Assembly: GCA_938023075.1 (NCBI GenBank) | Contig: CALHDG010000036.1 | Coordinates: 43,032 to 107,031 of the forward strand | Origin: an uncultured Chitinophagales bacterium | GTDB lineage: Bacteria > Bacteroidota > Bacteroidia > Chitinophagales > JAHDHT01 | Length of the DNA: 64,000 nt | Direction: 5' to 3' | Shown here: one piece after another, positions 27,001-36,069 of the stretch | Layout: every line of letters starts with the position of its first letter | Numbering within the stretch: the first letter of the stretch is position 1 | Made by a program: the position numbers and the translations under genes | Notes under the pieces: model-generated | What the model saw: only the letters and a program-made list of their open reading frames with translations | What the model was told of the DNA's origin: nothing | Database searches by the model: none

Positions 27001-27052
27001 GTTGTTTAATGATGATTTTATGGAAACCAAAAAATTCATCAAACTTAATTGA
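24026..27052 (+). CDS. Large secreted receptor-L-domain-like repeat protein with T9SS sorting domain
   Basis: 1008 residues from the ATG at 24026; a TTG at 23972 gives a longer frame but puts 18 residues before the signal peptide. Signal peptide about 1-20. A run of solenoid repeats, about 23 residues each, fills residues 30-900: a hydrophobic strand (GDLTISNN, GSLSIAEN), then LxxI, then GFxxLxxI. These match the repeats of receptor L-domains (EGF/insulin-receptor type) and of many Bacteroidota surface proteins, not BspA-type LRRs. A cysteine cluster (CCMVNCW) caps the solenoid, and the last 80 residues are a type A T9SS sorting domain (ANPIFKNLQF to KGGYFLVLF). Expected on the cell surface; ligand unknown. 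Confidence 0.85.
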   Translation: MKTWSFLLIILIYSNSGLANTFDVWEGNYYIKSQTEADNFIERCNCNQILGNLTISGQDIVHLDSLYILQDVQGSVEIIDNAILMNCDGLNALTTIGDQLVIKDNYSLNNIMGINNLIHIGEGLSFKKNYSLTELPLFGKLQFCPAIEISDHYELNNLIGFNNLENIDQIIIQHNQMLSQIKAFNRVNSIGSHIEVDHNQLLESIEGFENLNSTIRADLLIYSNNNLLNLSAFDGLEQLIGDCRIEISNKEKVLSCFNSLQTISGTLFTNVTNFEKLDSVGTLQIAKLNVHTDTLYGLNSLKSAGTIQITQNLKLKHIDAFNEVENITNIEIRGNEELISIAGFNKVNSIEGDLTISNNNYLSEINTFGEVTYIGGSLSIAENASLKKLDNFKKLIHIGRSLIIEKNDSLRTLSGFEDLRQVGMDLHIQQNYDLREIPTYKQLQEIKGQLTLHSIRSSYFPEFEQLSYCGGLSIGQNSRLISLNSFNALIECGDIYIGDNGILRAINGFKQLPQINGNLIIQNGYHRSLDTMNAFCLLEEIKGKCVIVLPSTLLDNNYFENLKTIHGELKTNYSNFQQLDSVGRISIFYYHEEDKIKDTLSGFTSLTSAGVISIVEMHNLKNISAFPVLKNVHILRIHNNDNLANITGFNNLTSIEETLFFVFNSAINELHFFNRLKSIKQRLYIKCNVNLKNISGFKELEEVGELELLENSNLNHIDRFNQLTSVNKIDIGFNLMLKDIPNFDGINRLSSLHIRSNLKLENIPTFDHILDIENLSISFNTNLKGINGFNNLRQMSDISFIRNNNLLHIRGFSKLNELRFLSIENRNLRQLDAFTNINEVEELKISDNIQLRSIDNFSNLNQIKKELTIINNLQLNQCCMVNCWIEQGVVNEENIDLTNNGDLCMNISTIKSNCDNSHCEQKSDINNFSLTANPIFKNLQFGFGSNEDQTIQYRVFSINDQLIAQGSVDAERGYNTKTIALPILQKGGYFLVLFNDDFMETKKFIKLN

Positions 27053-27082
27053 TTAAGGAATGATGAGAAAATAGTGCTTATA

Positions 27083-28216
27083 TTAAACAACACTCATCTT
27101 TCTCTGCTTCACCAACTTCGCAAATTGAAGAAATCCATAAAACAATTGAATGCGAATATTGACATTGCGATCAATAAAATAATAAAGCTCATTTAAATAC
27201 TCAACCAATTGTTCAAATTGAGATAATTCTAAATTAGTGGATAAAAACTGCAGCAATTTCTGCTCCCGTTCATTGTAACGGTTAAAAGATTCGCCGATAC
27301 CATATGACAATATCGTATGCCGTAAAAAATTTAAATTATACTGTACAAAATGCTTTTGATTTTGTTTGCCTAAGGTAAATATTTTATCAATGATAGCATT
27401 CGCAGCAACTACATCATTTTTAAAAGCAGCTTGATACCACTCAACGGTTAAGGTAGAAAAATTATGTTCACTTTCTTGCGTTAGTGCAATTGCCGAGTTT
27501 AAATTGCCTTCTGCCAAAGTTGCTATTTGAAGAGCTTGTTGTACATCTATTTGATGAGTATCCATTAAATATTGTTGAACACCAGCATCGTCTAACAACG
27601 GAATTTTAATTTGGCGGGTGCGGCTAATAATGGTTCCGAGAATATTTTCTATACGATTACTGATTAGAATGAACAGCGTATTGTTTGGTGGTTCTTCAAT
27701 AATTTTCAAGAGTTTGTTGCCTTCTTTTTTTAAGAGATCGGCTTGCCAGATAATCATAATTTTATAGTTGGCTTCGTAGTTTTTGAGTTGTAATTTTTTG
27801 ATAATGTTATTACACTCCGCCGCCGAAATGTTGGCGTTTTTGTTTTCCCCACCAATATGACGAAACCAATCATTTACATTCAAATTAGGATTTTCTAATA
27901 ACATAGCCCGCCATTCTTTTATAAAATCACTACTCAAAGCAGGTGAGCCCGATTTTTTGGTATACACCGGATACGAAAAATGAAAATCAGGATGAATGAG
28001 TTTACTAAATTTGTTACACGATGGACAAGTTCCACAACTGTCGTCGTCTTGTTGATTGCTGCAATTTATATATTGACTTAAAGCCCTTGCCAAAGATAGG
28101 GCACTGTTGCCCTCTTGTCCATAAAAGAGTAAAGCATGACTTAAACGGTTTTCGTTAACCGCGGTAATTAGTTGTTGCTTTTCTTTTTCACGTCCGTATA
28201 TTTGTTTAAACTGCAT
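27083..28216 (-). CDS. holB: DNA polymerase III delta' subunit
   Basis: 377 residues. AAA+ clamp-loader subunit. RLSHALLFYGQEG is the P-loop region with the lysine missing (EGNSALSLA), as usual in delta', which does not hydrolyse ATP. A zinc module follows (C...CGTCPSC). KIMIIWQADLLKKEGNKLLKIIEEPPNNTLFILIS is split by the Walker B-like segment, and SRTRQI is the sensor/SRC region. The C-terminal 150 residues form the collar domain. Last gene of prfC-gpx-holB, 5 bp after gpx. Confidence 0.9.
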   Translation of the reverse strand: MQFKQIYGREKEKQQLITAVNENRLSHALLFYGQEGNSALSLARALSQYINCSNQQDDDSCGTCPSCNKFSKLIHPDFHFSYPVYTKKSGSPALSSDFIKEWRAMLLENPNLNVNDWFRHIGGENKNANISAAECNNIIKKLQLKNYEANYKIMIIWQADLLKKEGNKLLKIIEEPPNNTLFILISNRIENILGTIISRTRQIKIPLLDDAGVQQYLMDTHQIDVQQALQIATLAEGNLNSAIALTQESEHNFSTLTVEWYQAAFKNDVVAANAIIDKIFTLGKQNQKHFVQYNLNFLRHTILSYGIGESFNRYNEREQKLLQFLSTNLELSQFEQLVEYLNELYYFIDRNVNIRIQLFYGFLQFAKLVKQRKMSVV

Positions 28217-28221
28217 ATTAA

Positions 28222-28704
28222 TTATAGCTGAAAATGATGGAGAATTTCTTCCTCTAAAGGACTAATGGCAGAAGCAAAACTGTCAATCAATTGCCCCTGT
28301 TCATTCATTAAAAACTTAAAGAAATTCCATTCAATAGTGGTGTCTTTTGCGCCGTTTAATTTTTTTTGGGTAAGATAGCGGAATAGGGGAGCAGCACCTT
28401 CACCAATCACGTCAACTTTTTCACTAATTAAAAAAGTAACACCATAATTTTTTGAACAAAACTGTTGTATGGCTTCGGCATTACCCGGCTCTTGATTGCC
28501 AAATTGATTGCAAGGGCAGCCAATAATCATTAATTGATCTTCACAATTTTCATACAGTTCTTGCAGTTGGGCATATTGAGGGGTATACCCACATTCGGAA
28601 GCGGTATTAACTATTAGTATTTTTTTATTTTGGTAAGATGACAGGTCAATTGGATTTCCGAAAGTGTCATTTATAGTGTTAGAAAAATCATATATTGTTT
28701 TCAT
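28222..28704 (-). CDS. Glutathione peroxidase-like thiol peroxidase
   Basis: 160 residues, thioredoxin fold. It has the peroxidatic cysteine motif NTASECGYTPQY (Cys38), the resolving and Gln region CPCNQFGNQEPG (Gln71) and WNFFKFL near residue 126 with the catalytic Trp and Asn. It reduces hydrogen peroxide and organic peroxides; non-selenium bacterial members usually take electrons from thioredoxin rather than glutathione. No signal peptide, so cytoplasmic. Second gene of the prfC-gpx-holB operon. Confidence 0.94.
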   Translation of the reverse strand: MKTIYDFSNTINDTFGNPIDLSSYQNKKILIVNTASECGYTPQYAQLQELYENCEDQLMIIGCPCNQFGNQEPGNAEAIQQFCSKNYGVTFLISEKVDVIGEGAAPLFRYLTQKKLNGAKDTTIEWNFFKFLMNEQGQLIDSFASAISPLEEEILHHFQL

Positions 28705-28723
28705 AAATTGTCAAAATGTATAA

Positions 28724-30328
28724 TTAGGCAACCGGCTGTTGTAACTTAAACTCCGAAGTAAAATGAAAATTTAAATCTTCATAGTCTTCACAAGCGCGGT
28801 CTAACATCCATTTGCTTTCTGCCATAAACACCACATTATTATCTTTATCATAAGCAATACTTCCTTTTTTACGATTGATAAAATCGGCTAACATGGCTTC
28901 GTTTTCTGTAGTAATCCAACAAGCTTTGTAAAAGCGCAAGGCATCAAACCTACAACTTGCTTTGTACTCTTCTTTCAACCGGTATTGAATCACTTCAAAC
29001 TGTAGTTCTCCAACCGTGCCAATTACTTTTTTATTACCGGGTTGCAAGGTAAATAATTGGGCGACTCCTTCATCAGTTAATTGTTGAATCCCTTTTTCCA
29101 ATTGTTTAGTTTTCATCGGATCTAAATTAACCAACTCCTTAAACATTTCTGGTGAGAAACTCGGCATGCCCTGAAACATCAATTTTTCTCCTTCGGTTAG
29201 CGTGTCACCAATTTTAAAATTACCTGTATCGTACAAACCAATTACATCGCCAGGATAAGCTTGTTCCACCACATTTTTAGAACGTGCCATAAAAGAATAA
29301 GGGTTACTGAACTTCAATTTCTTATCTAAACGAACGTGATTAAAAAAGCGATTGCGCTCAAAGGTGCCGGATATTACCCTTAAAAAAGCAATTCGATCTC
29401 TGTGTCTTGGATCAATATTCGCATGAATTTTAAATACAAAACCGCTAAACTTATCTTCTTCAGGATGTACAACACGTTTATCCGTTTCGCGCTCACCGGG
29501 CTCCGGCGCAATGTTTACAAAAGTGTCTAACAATTCTTTTACCCCAAAATTATTTAAGGCGCTACCAAAAAACACCGGTGCTAAAATAGCTTCTTGGTAA
29601 ATTTTTTCATCAAATGGATCATAAACGCCTTCAATCATTTCAACTTCTTCCCGCAATTCATTCGCATCTTTTTCACCTACTAACTCCTCTAAAATTTCAT
29701 CCTCTAAATTATCAATCGCAATCGCTTCTTTATCGTTGCGCTGCGAACCGGCTTCAAATAAATTTAAACTCTTATCATATAATTTATATACGCCTTTAAA
29801 TTGAGCACCTATGTTAATGGGCCAACTTAAAGGGCGAACTTTAATTTGCAACTTTTGTTCTAATTCATCTAACAAATCAAACGCATCTCTGCCTTCTCTA
29901 TCCATTTTGTTAATGAAAATAATTACCGGTGTGTTACGCATACGGCAAACCTCCATCAGTTTTTCGGTTTGCATTTCCACGCCTTTTACACAATCAATTA
30001 CTAAAATTACACTATCTACGGCGGTTAAGGTTCTATAGGTGTCTTCTGCAAAATCTTTGTGACCCGGTGTATCTAATAAATTGATGGTCATTCCTTTATA
30101 TTCAAAAGTCATTACCGAAGTAGCAACCGAAATACCTCTTTGCCGTTCAATATCCATAAAATCGGAAGCGGCTGTTTTTTTAATTTTATTTGATTTTACG
30201 GCTCCGGCAACTTGTATAGCTCCACCAAATAACAAGAGTTTTTCGGTGAGCGTAGTCTTGCCCGCATCAGGGTGACTAATAATAGCAAAGGTTCGTCGCC
30301 GTTGTATCTCTTTTTCTAAATTAGACAT
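28724..30328 (-). CDS. prfC: Peptide chain release factor 3
   Basis: 534 residues from the ATG at 30328, close to the 529 of E. coli RF3. An upstream in-frame ATG at 30397 would add 23 residues with no counterpart in the family. GTPase that removes RF1/RF2 from the ribosome after peptide release. G motifs: [38 protein letters not shown]. Domains II and III follow, with RF3-specific segments [18 protein letters not shown], split here as GFVFKIHAN and RHRDRIAF, and [17 protein letters not shown]. First gene of the operon. Confidence 0.96.
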   Translation of the reverse strand: MSNLEKEIQRRRTFAIISHPDAGKTTLTEKLLLFGGAIQVAGAVKSNKIKKTAASDFMDIERQRGISVATSVMTFEYKGMTINLLDTPGHKDFAEDTYRTLTAVDSVILVIDCVKGVEMQTEKLMEVCRMRNTPVIIFINKMDREGRDAFDLLDELEQKLQIKVRPLSWPINIGAQFKGVYKLYDKSLNLFEAGSQRNDKEAIAIDNLEDEILEELVGEKDANELREEVEMIEGVYDPFDEKIYQEAILAPVFFGSALNNFGVKELLDTFVNIAPEPGERETDKRVVHPEEDKFSGFVFKIHANIDPRHRDRIAFLRVISGTFERNRFFNHVRLDKKLKFSNPYSFMARSKNVVEQAYPGDVIGLYDTGNFKIGDTLTEGEKLMFQGMPSFSPEMFKELVNLDPMKTKQLEKGIQQLTDEGVAQLFTLQPGNKKVIGTVGELQFEVIQYRLKEEYKASCRFDALRFYKACWITTENEAMLADFINRKKGSIAYDKDNNVVFMAESKWMLDRACEDYEDLNFHFTSEFKLQQPVA

Positions 30329-30427
30329 ATATAATATTGATGATTTTAATTTGCTTTGTTTAATTGTCTCCTTTGGCAAAGATAGTATTTTGTGCATTAG
30401 ATATTCGAAAAATATTTTTGAATGGAT

Positions 30428-30590
30428 TAGGAATGATGAGAAAGTAAATGTTCAAATTTTAGCAAAGAGATTTTTTGATATACGAGTTAAAAAACACAGA
30501 CATAGCGGTGCTAAGACGAGTATTTTTAATGAAGTAGATCGGAAAATCTCAAAGATAAAAATGGATAGTTATTTTTGAATTATTCCTTAG
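30428..30590 (-). repeat. Fold-back element, copy 1
   Basis: Long imperfect inverted repeat: AGGAATGATGAGAAAG at the left faces TTATTTTTGAATTATTCCTT at the right, and GAGATTTTTTGATATAC faces GTAGATCGGAAAATCTC. The central part on the minus strand (ACTTCATTAAAAATACTCGT, CTTAGCACCGCTATG) aligns with ACTTCGTTGAAAAGCCTCGT, CTTAGTCCCACTATG in the element at 52078-52212. It lies 100 bp upstream of prfC. No gene is present in the 761-bp gap 30329-31089. Confidence 0.65.
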
Positions 30591-30747
30591 TTCTATTTAT
30601 ATTTAATTATGTAGAGTTTTGAACTTTTTTACTACTTGATTTCGTGTATAGGAAATTAAAAAAATTTCCACATAATGAGGCAATGTATACATTTTCTAAA
30701 GAAGTATAAGTGCAAAAAATTATCATCAAAAAATTTAAAATTTTGCC

Positions 30748-30904
30748 TGGTAGTTAGTCAAGTTGATATTGTCGGATTAATTTGAGTTAAATTCGGACGA
30801 TTACGAGGCAAGGTTATAAGGCATAGCCAAAGCTCTGTTCTCCAACGAAGTAGTCGTTCTAATTTTGCCAAAGTAACCAACAGCATGAGCTTGATTAACT
30901 ACTA
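30748..30904. repeat. 157-bp fold-back element with 28-bp terminal inverted repeats
   Basis: TGGTAGTTAGTCAAGTTGAT at 30748 is an imperfect inverted copy of ATGAGCTTGATTAACTACTA ending at 30904; about 22 of 28 positions pair. Inside, AAATTCGGACGATTAC faces GTAGTCGTTCTAATTT, so most of the element folds on itself. It shares the GAAGTAGTCGT...GAGGC theme with the other fold-back elements. I see no coding sequence and no clear target-site duplication. The stretch 30905-31089 upstream of the kinase gene holds no further feature I can support. Confidence 0.65.
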
Positions 30905-31089
30905 GTTAAATGTAAAATTAATTTTTTATATATTCCTTAAATAGACATTGATAAAGTTTTATCAAATTTAAATTGTATTGTTTTGCTTAAAGATTTAGAG
31001 CAGAAATAGTAGTTGCTATAATATAATTTAACAAACTTTTACAAAACAAAACCGTATACGGATGTGTTTAAATAAAAAATTTATACTCC

Positions 31090-33183
31090 ATGACGCTTAT
31101 TAAACAAAATAGTTTACCAAAGCTCAATAACGACCTCAAGGGATTAATTAGTCTATCTAATTACAACTTTACAAATTTGGATGAAACCTTAAATGCGTAC
31201 CTGCGGTTTGGTTTAGATAAAACTGGCTTTGAAACTGGTATGGTTGGCAAAGTAAAAGGAAACAACTATAAAATAATGGAAGTAATTGGTAGCTCAAACA
31301 CCTTAAAAAAAGGTTCTCTGGTTCCTTTAAATGATACGTTTTGCAAGCTAGCGATAGATTCTAGTTCAATTTTAGTTCGTGCAAATGTGGATGAGCCTGA
31401 TTTGCTCAACTTACCGGTTCGTAAAATGTTGAGCATCAATTCTATAATTTGTACGCCTATTATAGTTAACCAACAATCATTTGGTACTTTAATGTTTTGT
31501 TCATCTAAGGTAAATAGAAATACTGATCGTTGGAAGTATAAAAGCAGTTTAGTTGAAATTTTAGGTCAAAGCTTAAGTAAAATTCTGAAAGAAAAATTTG
31601 ACAAAGACGCGCTTAAAGCAAAGTCTGCATATTTAGAAAAATTTAATAATGACTTAAGAGCTTTGGCTAAAATAGGCTCAACTCATTACGCTAACTTTAC
31701 TAAAAATCTATTTGCCTATATTAATCTTGCAAAAAAAATTACAGGATTAGAAGGAGTTATTGTAAGTGAAGTAAAAGGTAATGATTATAACATTATTGAA
31801 GCATCTACACATAAAAATGAACTTAAGGCGGGTGATGTTTTACAACTTTGCGATACACTATGTCAAGAAGTTATTGAAAAGCAAACGACAATTGCCTATC
31901 CTAAACTAAAAGACACTAAAAATTATGATGCTTCTGCGCGAATTAAATTGAAATTAGAATCGAGCATTATGGTTCCATTACGGGTGGAAGATAAAATATG
32001 CGGCGTAGTTAATTTTTGTTCAACTATAGAACAAGATGATATAGAACAGTTTAATTATGCGATTACTATTGCTGAGTTAATTGCAGAAAAAATGTGTTGT
32101 CTTATTCGAAAAGAAAGAGCAGCAAATGAATTAAAGAAAGATAAACAATTACTTAAAATGGGCGCTGAAGTTTTTGAGATGGCTTCCTATGAAAGTAATA
32201 ATGATTTATTTTATGCAACCCCCGACTTTGCAAAGATTTTTGACCTTCAAGAGGAGCTAAAATCAAATACTATTTGTGCACTAAAAGTGATAAAAAATAA
32301 AATATTAAAAGAAGATAAAAAGTGTTTTTTTGAGCATATAGAAAAAGGCAAATCACAAAATATAGAGCCTTTTGAATACAGAATAAGGACAAAAAGTGGG
32401 GCTATAAAATGGATTAGACATCAGCTTCAATTTGATGCTAACTACGGCTATACTTTAGGAGTAGTTCAAAATATAACTGCTTTGAAACGGGTTCAAGAAA
32501 AATTACAAGAAAAGAATAATGAGTTGCAGCAATTTGCTTACGCCACCGCTCACGATTTGCAGGAACCCCTAAGAACTATAAATGGCTACAGTAAAGTACT
32601 GGCAAAAACTTGTATCGATAAATTTAGTGATACCGAAAAAGAATATTTTTTTTATATAAAAAATGCATCTATTAGAATGACCAAACAAATTGATGGACTT
32701 TTACAACATTCTCGAATAGGAAGAAAAAATGAGAAACAATTAATAAATATGGATGATTTGGTACAACACGTGCTTTCCGATTTAAAAAGTAGAATAGACG
32801 AAACGGGCGCTAAAATATTGTTGTATGATTTGCCCCAAATAGAAGGATATTCCAGAGAATTACATGTGCTTTTGCTTAATTTACTGAGTAACGCAATAAA
32901 GTTTGTAAAACCTGGTATTATACCAAATATAGAAATTGGATATGATGATAAATTAAAACATTATTGGAAATTTTATATAAAAGATAATGGAATTGGAATT
33001 GCTAAAGAAAATATATCAAAAATATTTAACTTATTTGGCAGGCTTAATAATCGTGATGATTTTGAGGGAACCGGTATTGGTTTAACGCATTGTAAAAAAA
33101 TTGTTCATTTACATGATGGAGAAATTACTGTAAAATCAGCATTAGGAAATGGCACCCGTATTTGTTTTACCTTAAAAAAATAA
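31090..33183 (+). CDS. GAF-GAF-PAS sensor histidine kinase
   Basis: 697 residues, no membrane segments, so a cytoplasmic sensor. Two GAF-like domains (about 20-165 and 190-345) share the pattern GxxVxEVKGNxYxIxE and a cysteine after FCSS/FCST. A PAS/PAC domain (about 365-470) ends in GVVQNITALKR. The kinase core begins with a coiled coil and the H-box FAYATAHDLQEPLRTINGY (phospho-acceptor His488), then the N-box NLLSNAIKFVKPG, G1 DNGIGIA and G2 EGTGIGLT. The HDLQEPLR box is that of phytochrome-type kinases; no bilin-binding signature is evident. The signal is unknown. The response regulator gene follows after 2 bp. Confidence 0.92.
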   Translation: MTLIKQNSLPKLNNDLKGLISLSNYNFTNLDETLNAYLRFGLDKTGFETGMVGKVKGNNYKIMEVIGSSNTLKKGSLVPLNDTFCKLAIDSSSILVRANVDEPDLLNLPVRKMLSINSIICTPIIVNQQSFGTLMFCSSKVNRNTDRWKYKSSLVEILGQSLSKILKEKFDKDALKAKSAYLEKFNNDLRALAKIGSTHYANFTKNLFAYINLAKKITGLEGVIVSEVKGNDYNIIEASTHKNELKAGDVLQLCDTLCQEVIEKQTTIAYPKLKDTKNYDASARIKLKLESSIMVPLRVEDKICGVVNFCSTIEQDDIEQFNYAITIAELIAEKMCCLIRKERAANELKKDKQLLKMGAEVFEMASYESNNDLFYATPDFAKIFDLQEELKSNTICALKVIKNKILKEDKKCFFEHIEKGKSQNIEPFEYRIRTKSGAIKWIRHQLQFDANYGYTLGVVQNITALKRVQEKLQEKNNELQQFAYATAHDLQEPLRTINGYSKVLAKTCIDKFSDTEKEYFFYIKNASIRMTKQIDGLLQHSRIGRKNEKQLINMDDLVQHVLSDLKSRIDETGAKILLYDLPQIEGYSRELHVLLLNLLSNAIKFVKPGIIPNIEIGYDDKLKHYWKFYIKDNGIGIAKENISKIFNLFGRLNNRDDFEGTGIGLTHCKKIVHLHDGEITVKSALGNGTRICFTLKK

Positions 33184-33185
33184 TA

Positions 33186-33647
33186 ATGATGGATACAAAA
33201 ATTAGCCGTGTTATGCTAATTGACGATCACCATCCTACGAACGTACTACATAGCTTAGTGATAGAAAACACAAATCAAGTAGAAGAAACTATAATTTTTG
33301 AAAATGGTTCTGATGCATTAACATATCTAAAAAAACCTTTTGATTTTCGGCAACCCCAACCAAATATTATATTTTTAGATATTAACATGCCAGTTATGAA
33401 CGGTTGGGAATTTCTTAACCACTTCAAAAATCTTCCATATAATAAAAGATCTGAAATATCATTATTTATGTTAAGTACATCTTCACATCCTGATGATATA
33501 GCACGGGCAGAAAAGGAGGACTTGATTATAGATTATTTGTATAAACCTTTATCTGAAGAAATATTACAAGATGTTATAAAGCAATATTTTGAGATGACAG
33601 AAGTTGCTATGCCAATTAAAAAACTCGCATTTAACAGTAGAAAGTAA
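33186..33647 (+). CDS. Receiver-only response regulator
   Basis: 153 residues from ATG at 33186 (a second ATG directly follows). Single REC domain: acidic pocket LIDDHH, phospho-acceptor Asp65 in IIFLDINMPVMNGWEF, the switch Ser/Thr in LSTSSHPDD, and the conserved Lys in YLYKPLS. No DNA-binding or enzymatic output domain, so it acts by protein contact or as a relay, as in the Rcp1-like partners of phytochrome-type kinases. Two bases after the kinase stop, so one operon. Convergent with the TonB receptor gene. Confidence 0.92.
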   Translation: MMDTKISRVMLIDDHHPTNVLHSLVIENTNQVEETIIFENGSDALTYLKKPFDFRQPQPNIIFLDINMPVMNGWEFLNHFKNLPYNKRSEISLFMLSTSSHPDDIARAEKEDLIIDYLYKPLSEEILQDVIKQYFEMTEVAMPIKKLAFNSRK

Positions 33648-33684
33648 TAAAAAAATGGATTTACTTTGGCAAACATCACATCAT

Positions 33685-36069
33685 TTAAAACTTAAAATTC
33701 CATGTAATGGAAGGCAATACCGGAAACAATGATACTTGAATTAATTTAGCTTCAACAGATTCTTCAACTGCATCTCCTTCAATATCCACATAATAAAAAA
33801 ATGGGTTTTTGCGATTGTAAACATTGTATACGGAAAATACTAAATCGTGATAAAATTTTGGACTGTCTTTAATAGTGTAAGTGGCAGAAAAATCCGAGCG
33901 ATGAAAAGGAGCCATTCTATAGGAGTTGATTTCGCCATATTGAAAATAAACACTGCCACCAATAATATAATAGCGTTCGGGTAAGGTAGTGTTTTGCCCG
34001 GTTCCATAAATGAAAGAGCTGGATAAGTTCCATCGTTGATGAATAGCGTAAGACCCAACCACCGAAAGATCATGCGTTCTATCATATTTGGCTAAAAAGG
34101 GATCGCCTTCTTTTAAATCATTAAAACTACGCGTGGTTCTTGATAAAGTGTAGCCTACCCAACCGCTTAATTTGCCAAAACGTTTTTTCAAAAATAATTC
34201 CAATCCGTAAGATTGTCCGGTGCCGAAAACAAATAAGGTTTCAATATCTAAACCTAGTTCGGGTAAGCTAGATGCCCCAAATTCAATTTGATTGTTTAGT
34301 TTTTTATAATAGGCTTCCACCGAAAATTCGTAATTGTTATCTAAAAAGTTTTTAAAATATCCACCAGAAACTTGTAAACCTTTTTGAGGTTTTACCAAAG
34401 CGGTACTAGGCACCCACAAATCGGTAGGTAACTGCGATGTAGAGCTAGAGACCAAATGATTGTATTGATTGCCATAGGTAAAACCAAACTTTAAAGAAGC
34501 CGTTTTATCTATTTTAATTCTTGAGCTTAGGCGTGGTTCTAAGCCATAGTAATTGGTAATAAAATCGCCAAAGTTGTAGTTGATAGTATCTGCCTTCGAA
34601 TTGAATTGGCTAAAAACAATTTGTTTATACGGACCAATATGATGAAAAGAAGAAGCCCGCAAACCCACATTAATTTTAATGGCATCACTCACACTCCAAT
34701 CATCTTGAATATACACTGCATTTTCTAAAGCATGCTTTTCTAATCCTTCTTCCGAATTAAATTCAGTATCACCCACTTGAGCATTTGCAGTGTAGGGGAA
34801 ATAGGTATGATGCGTAGATTGTGCACCAAATTTTATATTATGTAATACATTTGGGAAGTAGTCAAAATCTAATTTAAGATTATAATCGGTAATGCCGGAA
34901 AATAGGGTAGAGGTAAAAGTTGCTGCAGTTTGGTTGGCACTTACCGAAAAATCGTAATCGTTATACACTGCCGTTAAATTCATAAACAACTTATTGTTAA
35001 ATAAATGATTCCAACGGATACTTGCAGTGGTATTGCCCCAAGGCATATTAATGGTTAAGCCATCATTAGAGGCATAATCAAAAACATCTCTACCAAAATA
35101 ACCACTTACGAATAAACGGTCTTTATCAGAAAAGCGATAATTGAATTTGGCATTTACATCATAAAAAAAGTAACCATTGCCTTTATATTGTTCGTATTTT
35201 TTGGAGTTTAGAAAAGGCTGAGCCAAAATATCAATATACGTTCTTCTGCCCGCCAACATAAAAGAACTTTTGTTTTTAACTATGGGTCCTTGTAAAGTTA
35301 AACGGGATGAGATTAATCCAATACCGCCATCTACCTGATATTTTTTTTGATTACCCTCTTTCATCGAAACATCTAAAACAGATGAAAGTCGCCCACCATA
35401 TTTAGCTGGGATACCGCCTTTGGTTAACGCAACATTTTTTAAAGCATCAGAATTAAACACAGAGAAAAAGCCAAATAGATGACCGGGGTTATAAACAATC
35501 GCTTCATCTAGCAAGACTAAGTTTTGGTCGGGTCCACCACCTCTAACGTAAAAGCCGGTATTTCCTTCGCCCGATGAAGTTACACCCGGCAACAATTGTA
35601 AAGTTCTTAAAGGGTCTACTTCACCGAGTAAAGCCGGTAATTTTTTGATGCTTTCTACGGTTAATTCCACTTTGCCCATTTCGGTACTTTCAATGTTTAC
35701 ATCTTTTCGCTCCCCCGTAACGATAACTTCTTCACCTACTACACCGGCTGGTAACAATTCAACATCGTTCTTTAAATCTTTATTTAAATTAATCTCAAAT
35801 TGTTGATTATCATAGCCAATATAAGAGCAGGTGATCATGTACTTTTTTTCAGGCAGACTTAAAGAGTAATAGCCGTATTCATTAGTAGTGGCACCAATTG
35901 ATTTATTTTCGGTTACAATGTTCGCCCCAATCAGTGTTTCGCCGCTAGCAGCATCTAAAACATAACCACTCAACGTAAAATTTTGTTGAGCGAACAATGG
36001 CACATCTTGAAAAATAAAAAAACTTACAAAAAGAAAAACCAAATTGGATTTAAGTACTGTTAGTTTCAA
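33685..36069 (-). CDS. TonB-dependent outer-membrane receptor with carboxypeptidase-regulatory-like domain
   Basis: 794 residues. Signal peptide 1-27. A carboxypeptidase-regulatory-like beta-sandwich (about 30-115: TLSGYVLDAASGETLIGANI, TNEYGYYSLSLP) precedes the plug, which has EEVIVTGER, LPALLGEVDPLRTLQLLPGV and FYVRGGGPDQNLVLLD. The remaining 550 residues form the 22-strand barrel, ending in an aromatic residue (WNFKF). No SusD partner is adjacent, so it is not a standard starch-type pair. Its start overlaps the stop of the T9SS subtilase gene by 4 bp (ATGA), suggesting that protease and receptor work together, for example in uptake of a released peptide or a protein-bound ligand. Confidence 0.93.
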   Translation of the reverse strand: MKLTVLKSNLVFLFVSFFIFQDVPLFAQQNFTLSGYVLDAASGETLIGANIVTENKSIGATTNEYGYYSLSLPEKKYMITCSYIGYDNQQFEINLNKDLKNDVELLPAGVVGEEVIVTGERKDVNIESTEMGKVELTVESIKKLPALLGEVDPLRTLQLLPGVTSSGEGNTGFYVRGGGPDQNLVLLDEAIVYNPGHLFGFFSVFNSDALKNVALTKGGIPAKYGGRLSSVLDVSMKEGNQKKYQVDGGIGLISSRLTLQGPIVKNKSSFMLAGRRTYIDILAQPFLNSKKYEQYKGNGYFFYDVNAKFNYRFSDKDRLFVSGYFGRDVFDYASNDGLTINMPWGNTTASIRWNHLFNNKLFMNLTAVYNDYDFSVSANQTAATFTSTLFSGITDYNLKLDFDYFPNVLHNIKFGAQSTHHTYFPYTANAQVGDTEFNSEEGLEKHALENAVYIQDDWSVSDAIKINVGLRASSFHHIGPYKQIVFSQFNSKADTINYNFGDFITNYYGLEPRLSSRIKIDKTASLKFGFTYGNQYNHLVSSSTSQLPTDLWVPSTALVKPQKGLQVSGGYFKNFLDNNYEFSVEAYYKKLNNQIEFGASSLPELGLDIETLFVFGTGQSYGLELFLKKRFGKLSGWVGYTLSRTTRSFNDLKEGDPFLAKYDRTHDLSVVGSYAIHQRWNLSSSFIYGTGQNTTLPERYYIIGGSVYFQYGEINSYRMAPFHRSDFSATYTIKDSPKFYHDLVFSVYNVYNRKNPFFYYVDIEGDAVEESVEAKLIQVSLFPVLPSITWNFKF

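Noticed and set aside
24026..27052. BspA-type leucine-rich repeat protein
   Set aside because: Repeat length and the GFxxLxxI pattern fit receptor-L-domain repeats better than BspA repeats.
30351..30578. Open frame of 75 codons upstream of prfC
   Set aside because: It is made largely of the fold-back element at 30428-30590 and resembles no protein.
33685..36069. SusC of a SusCD polysaccharide-uptake pair
   Set aside because: No SusD-like lipoprotein is adjacent; the neighbouring lipoprotein is small and lacks SusD features.
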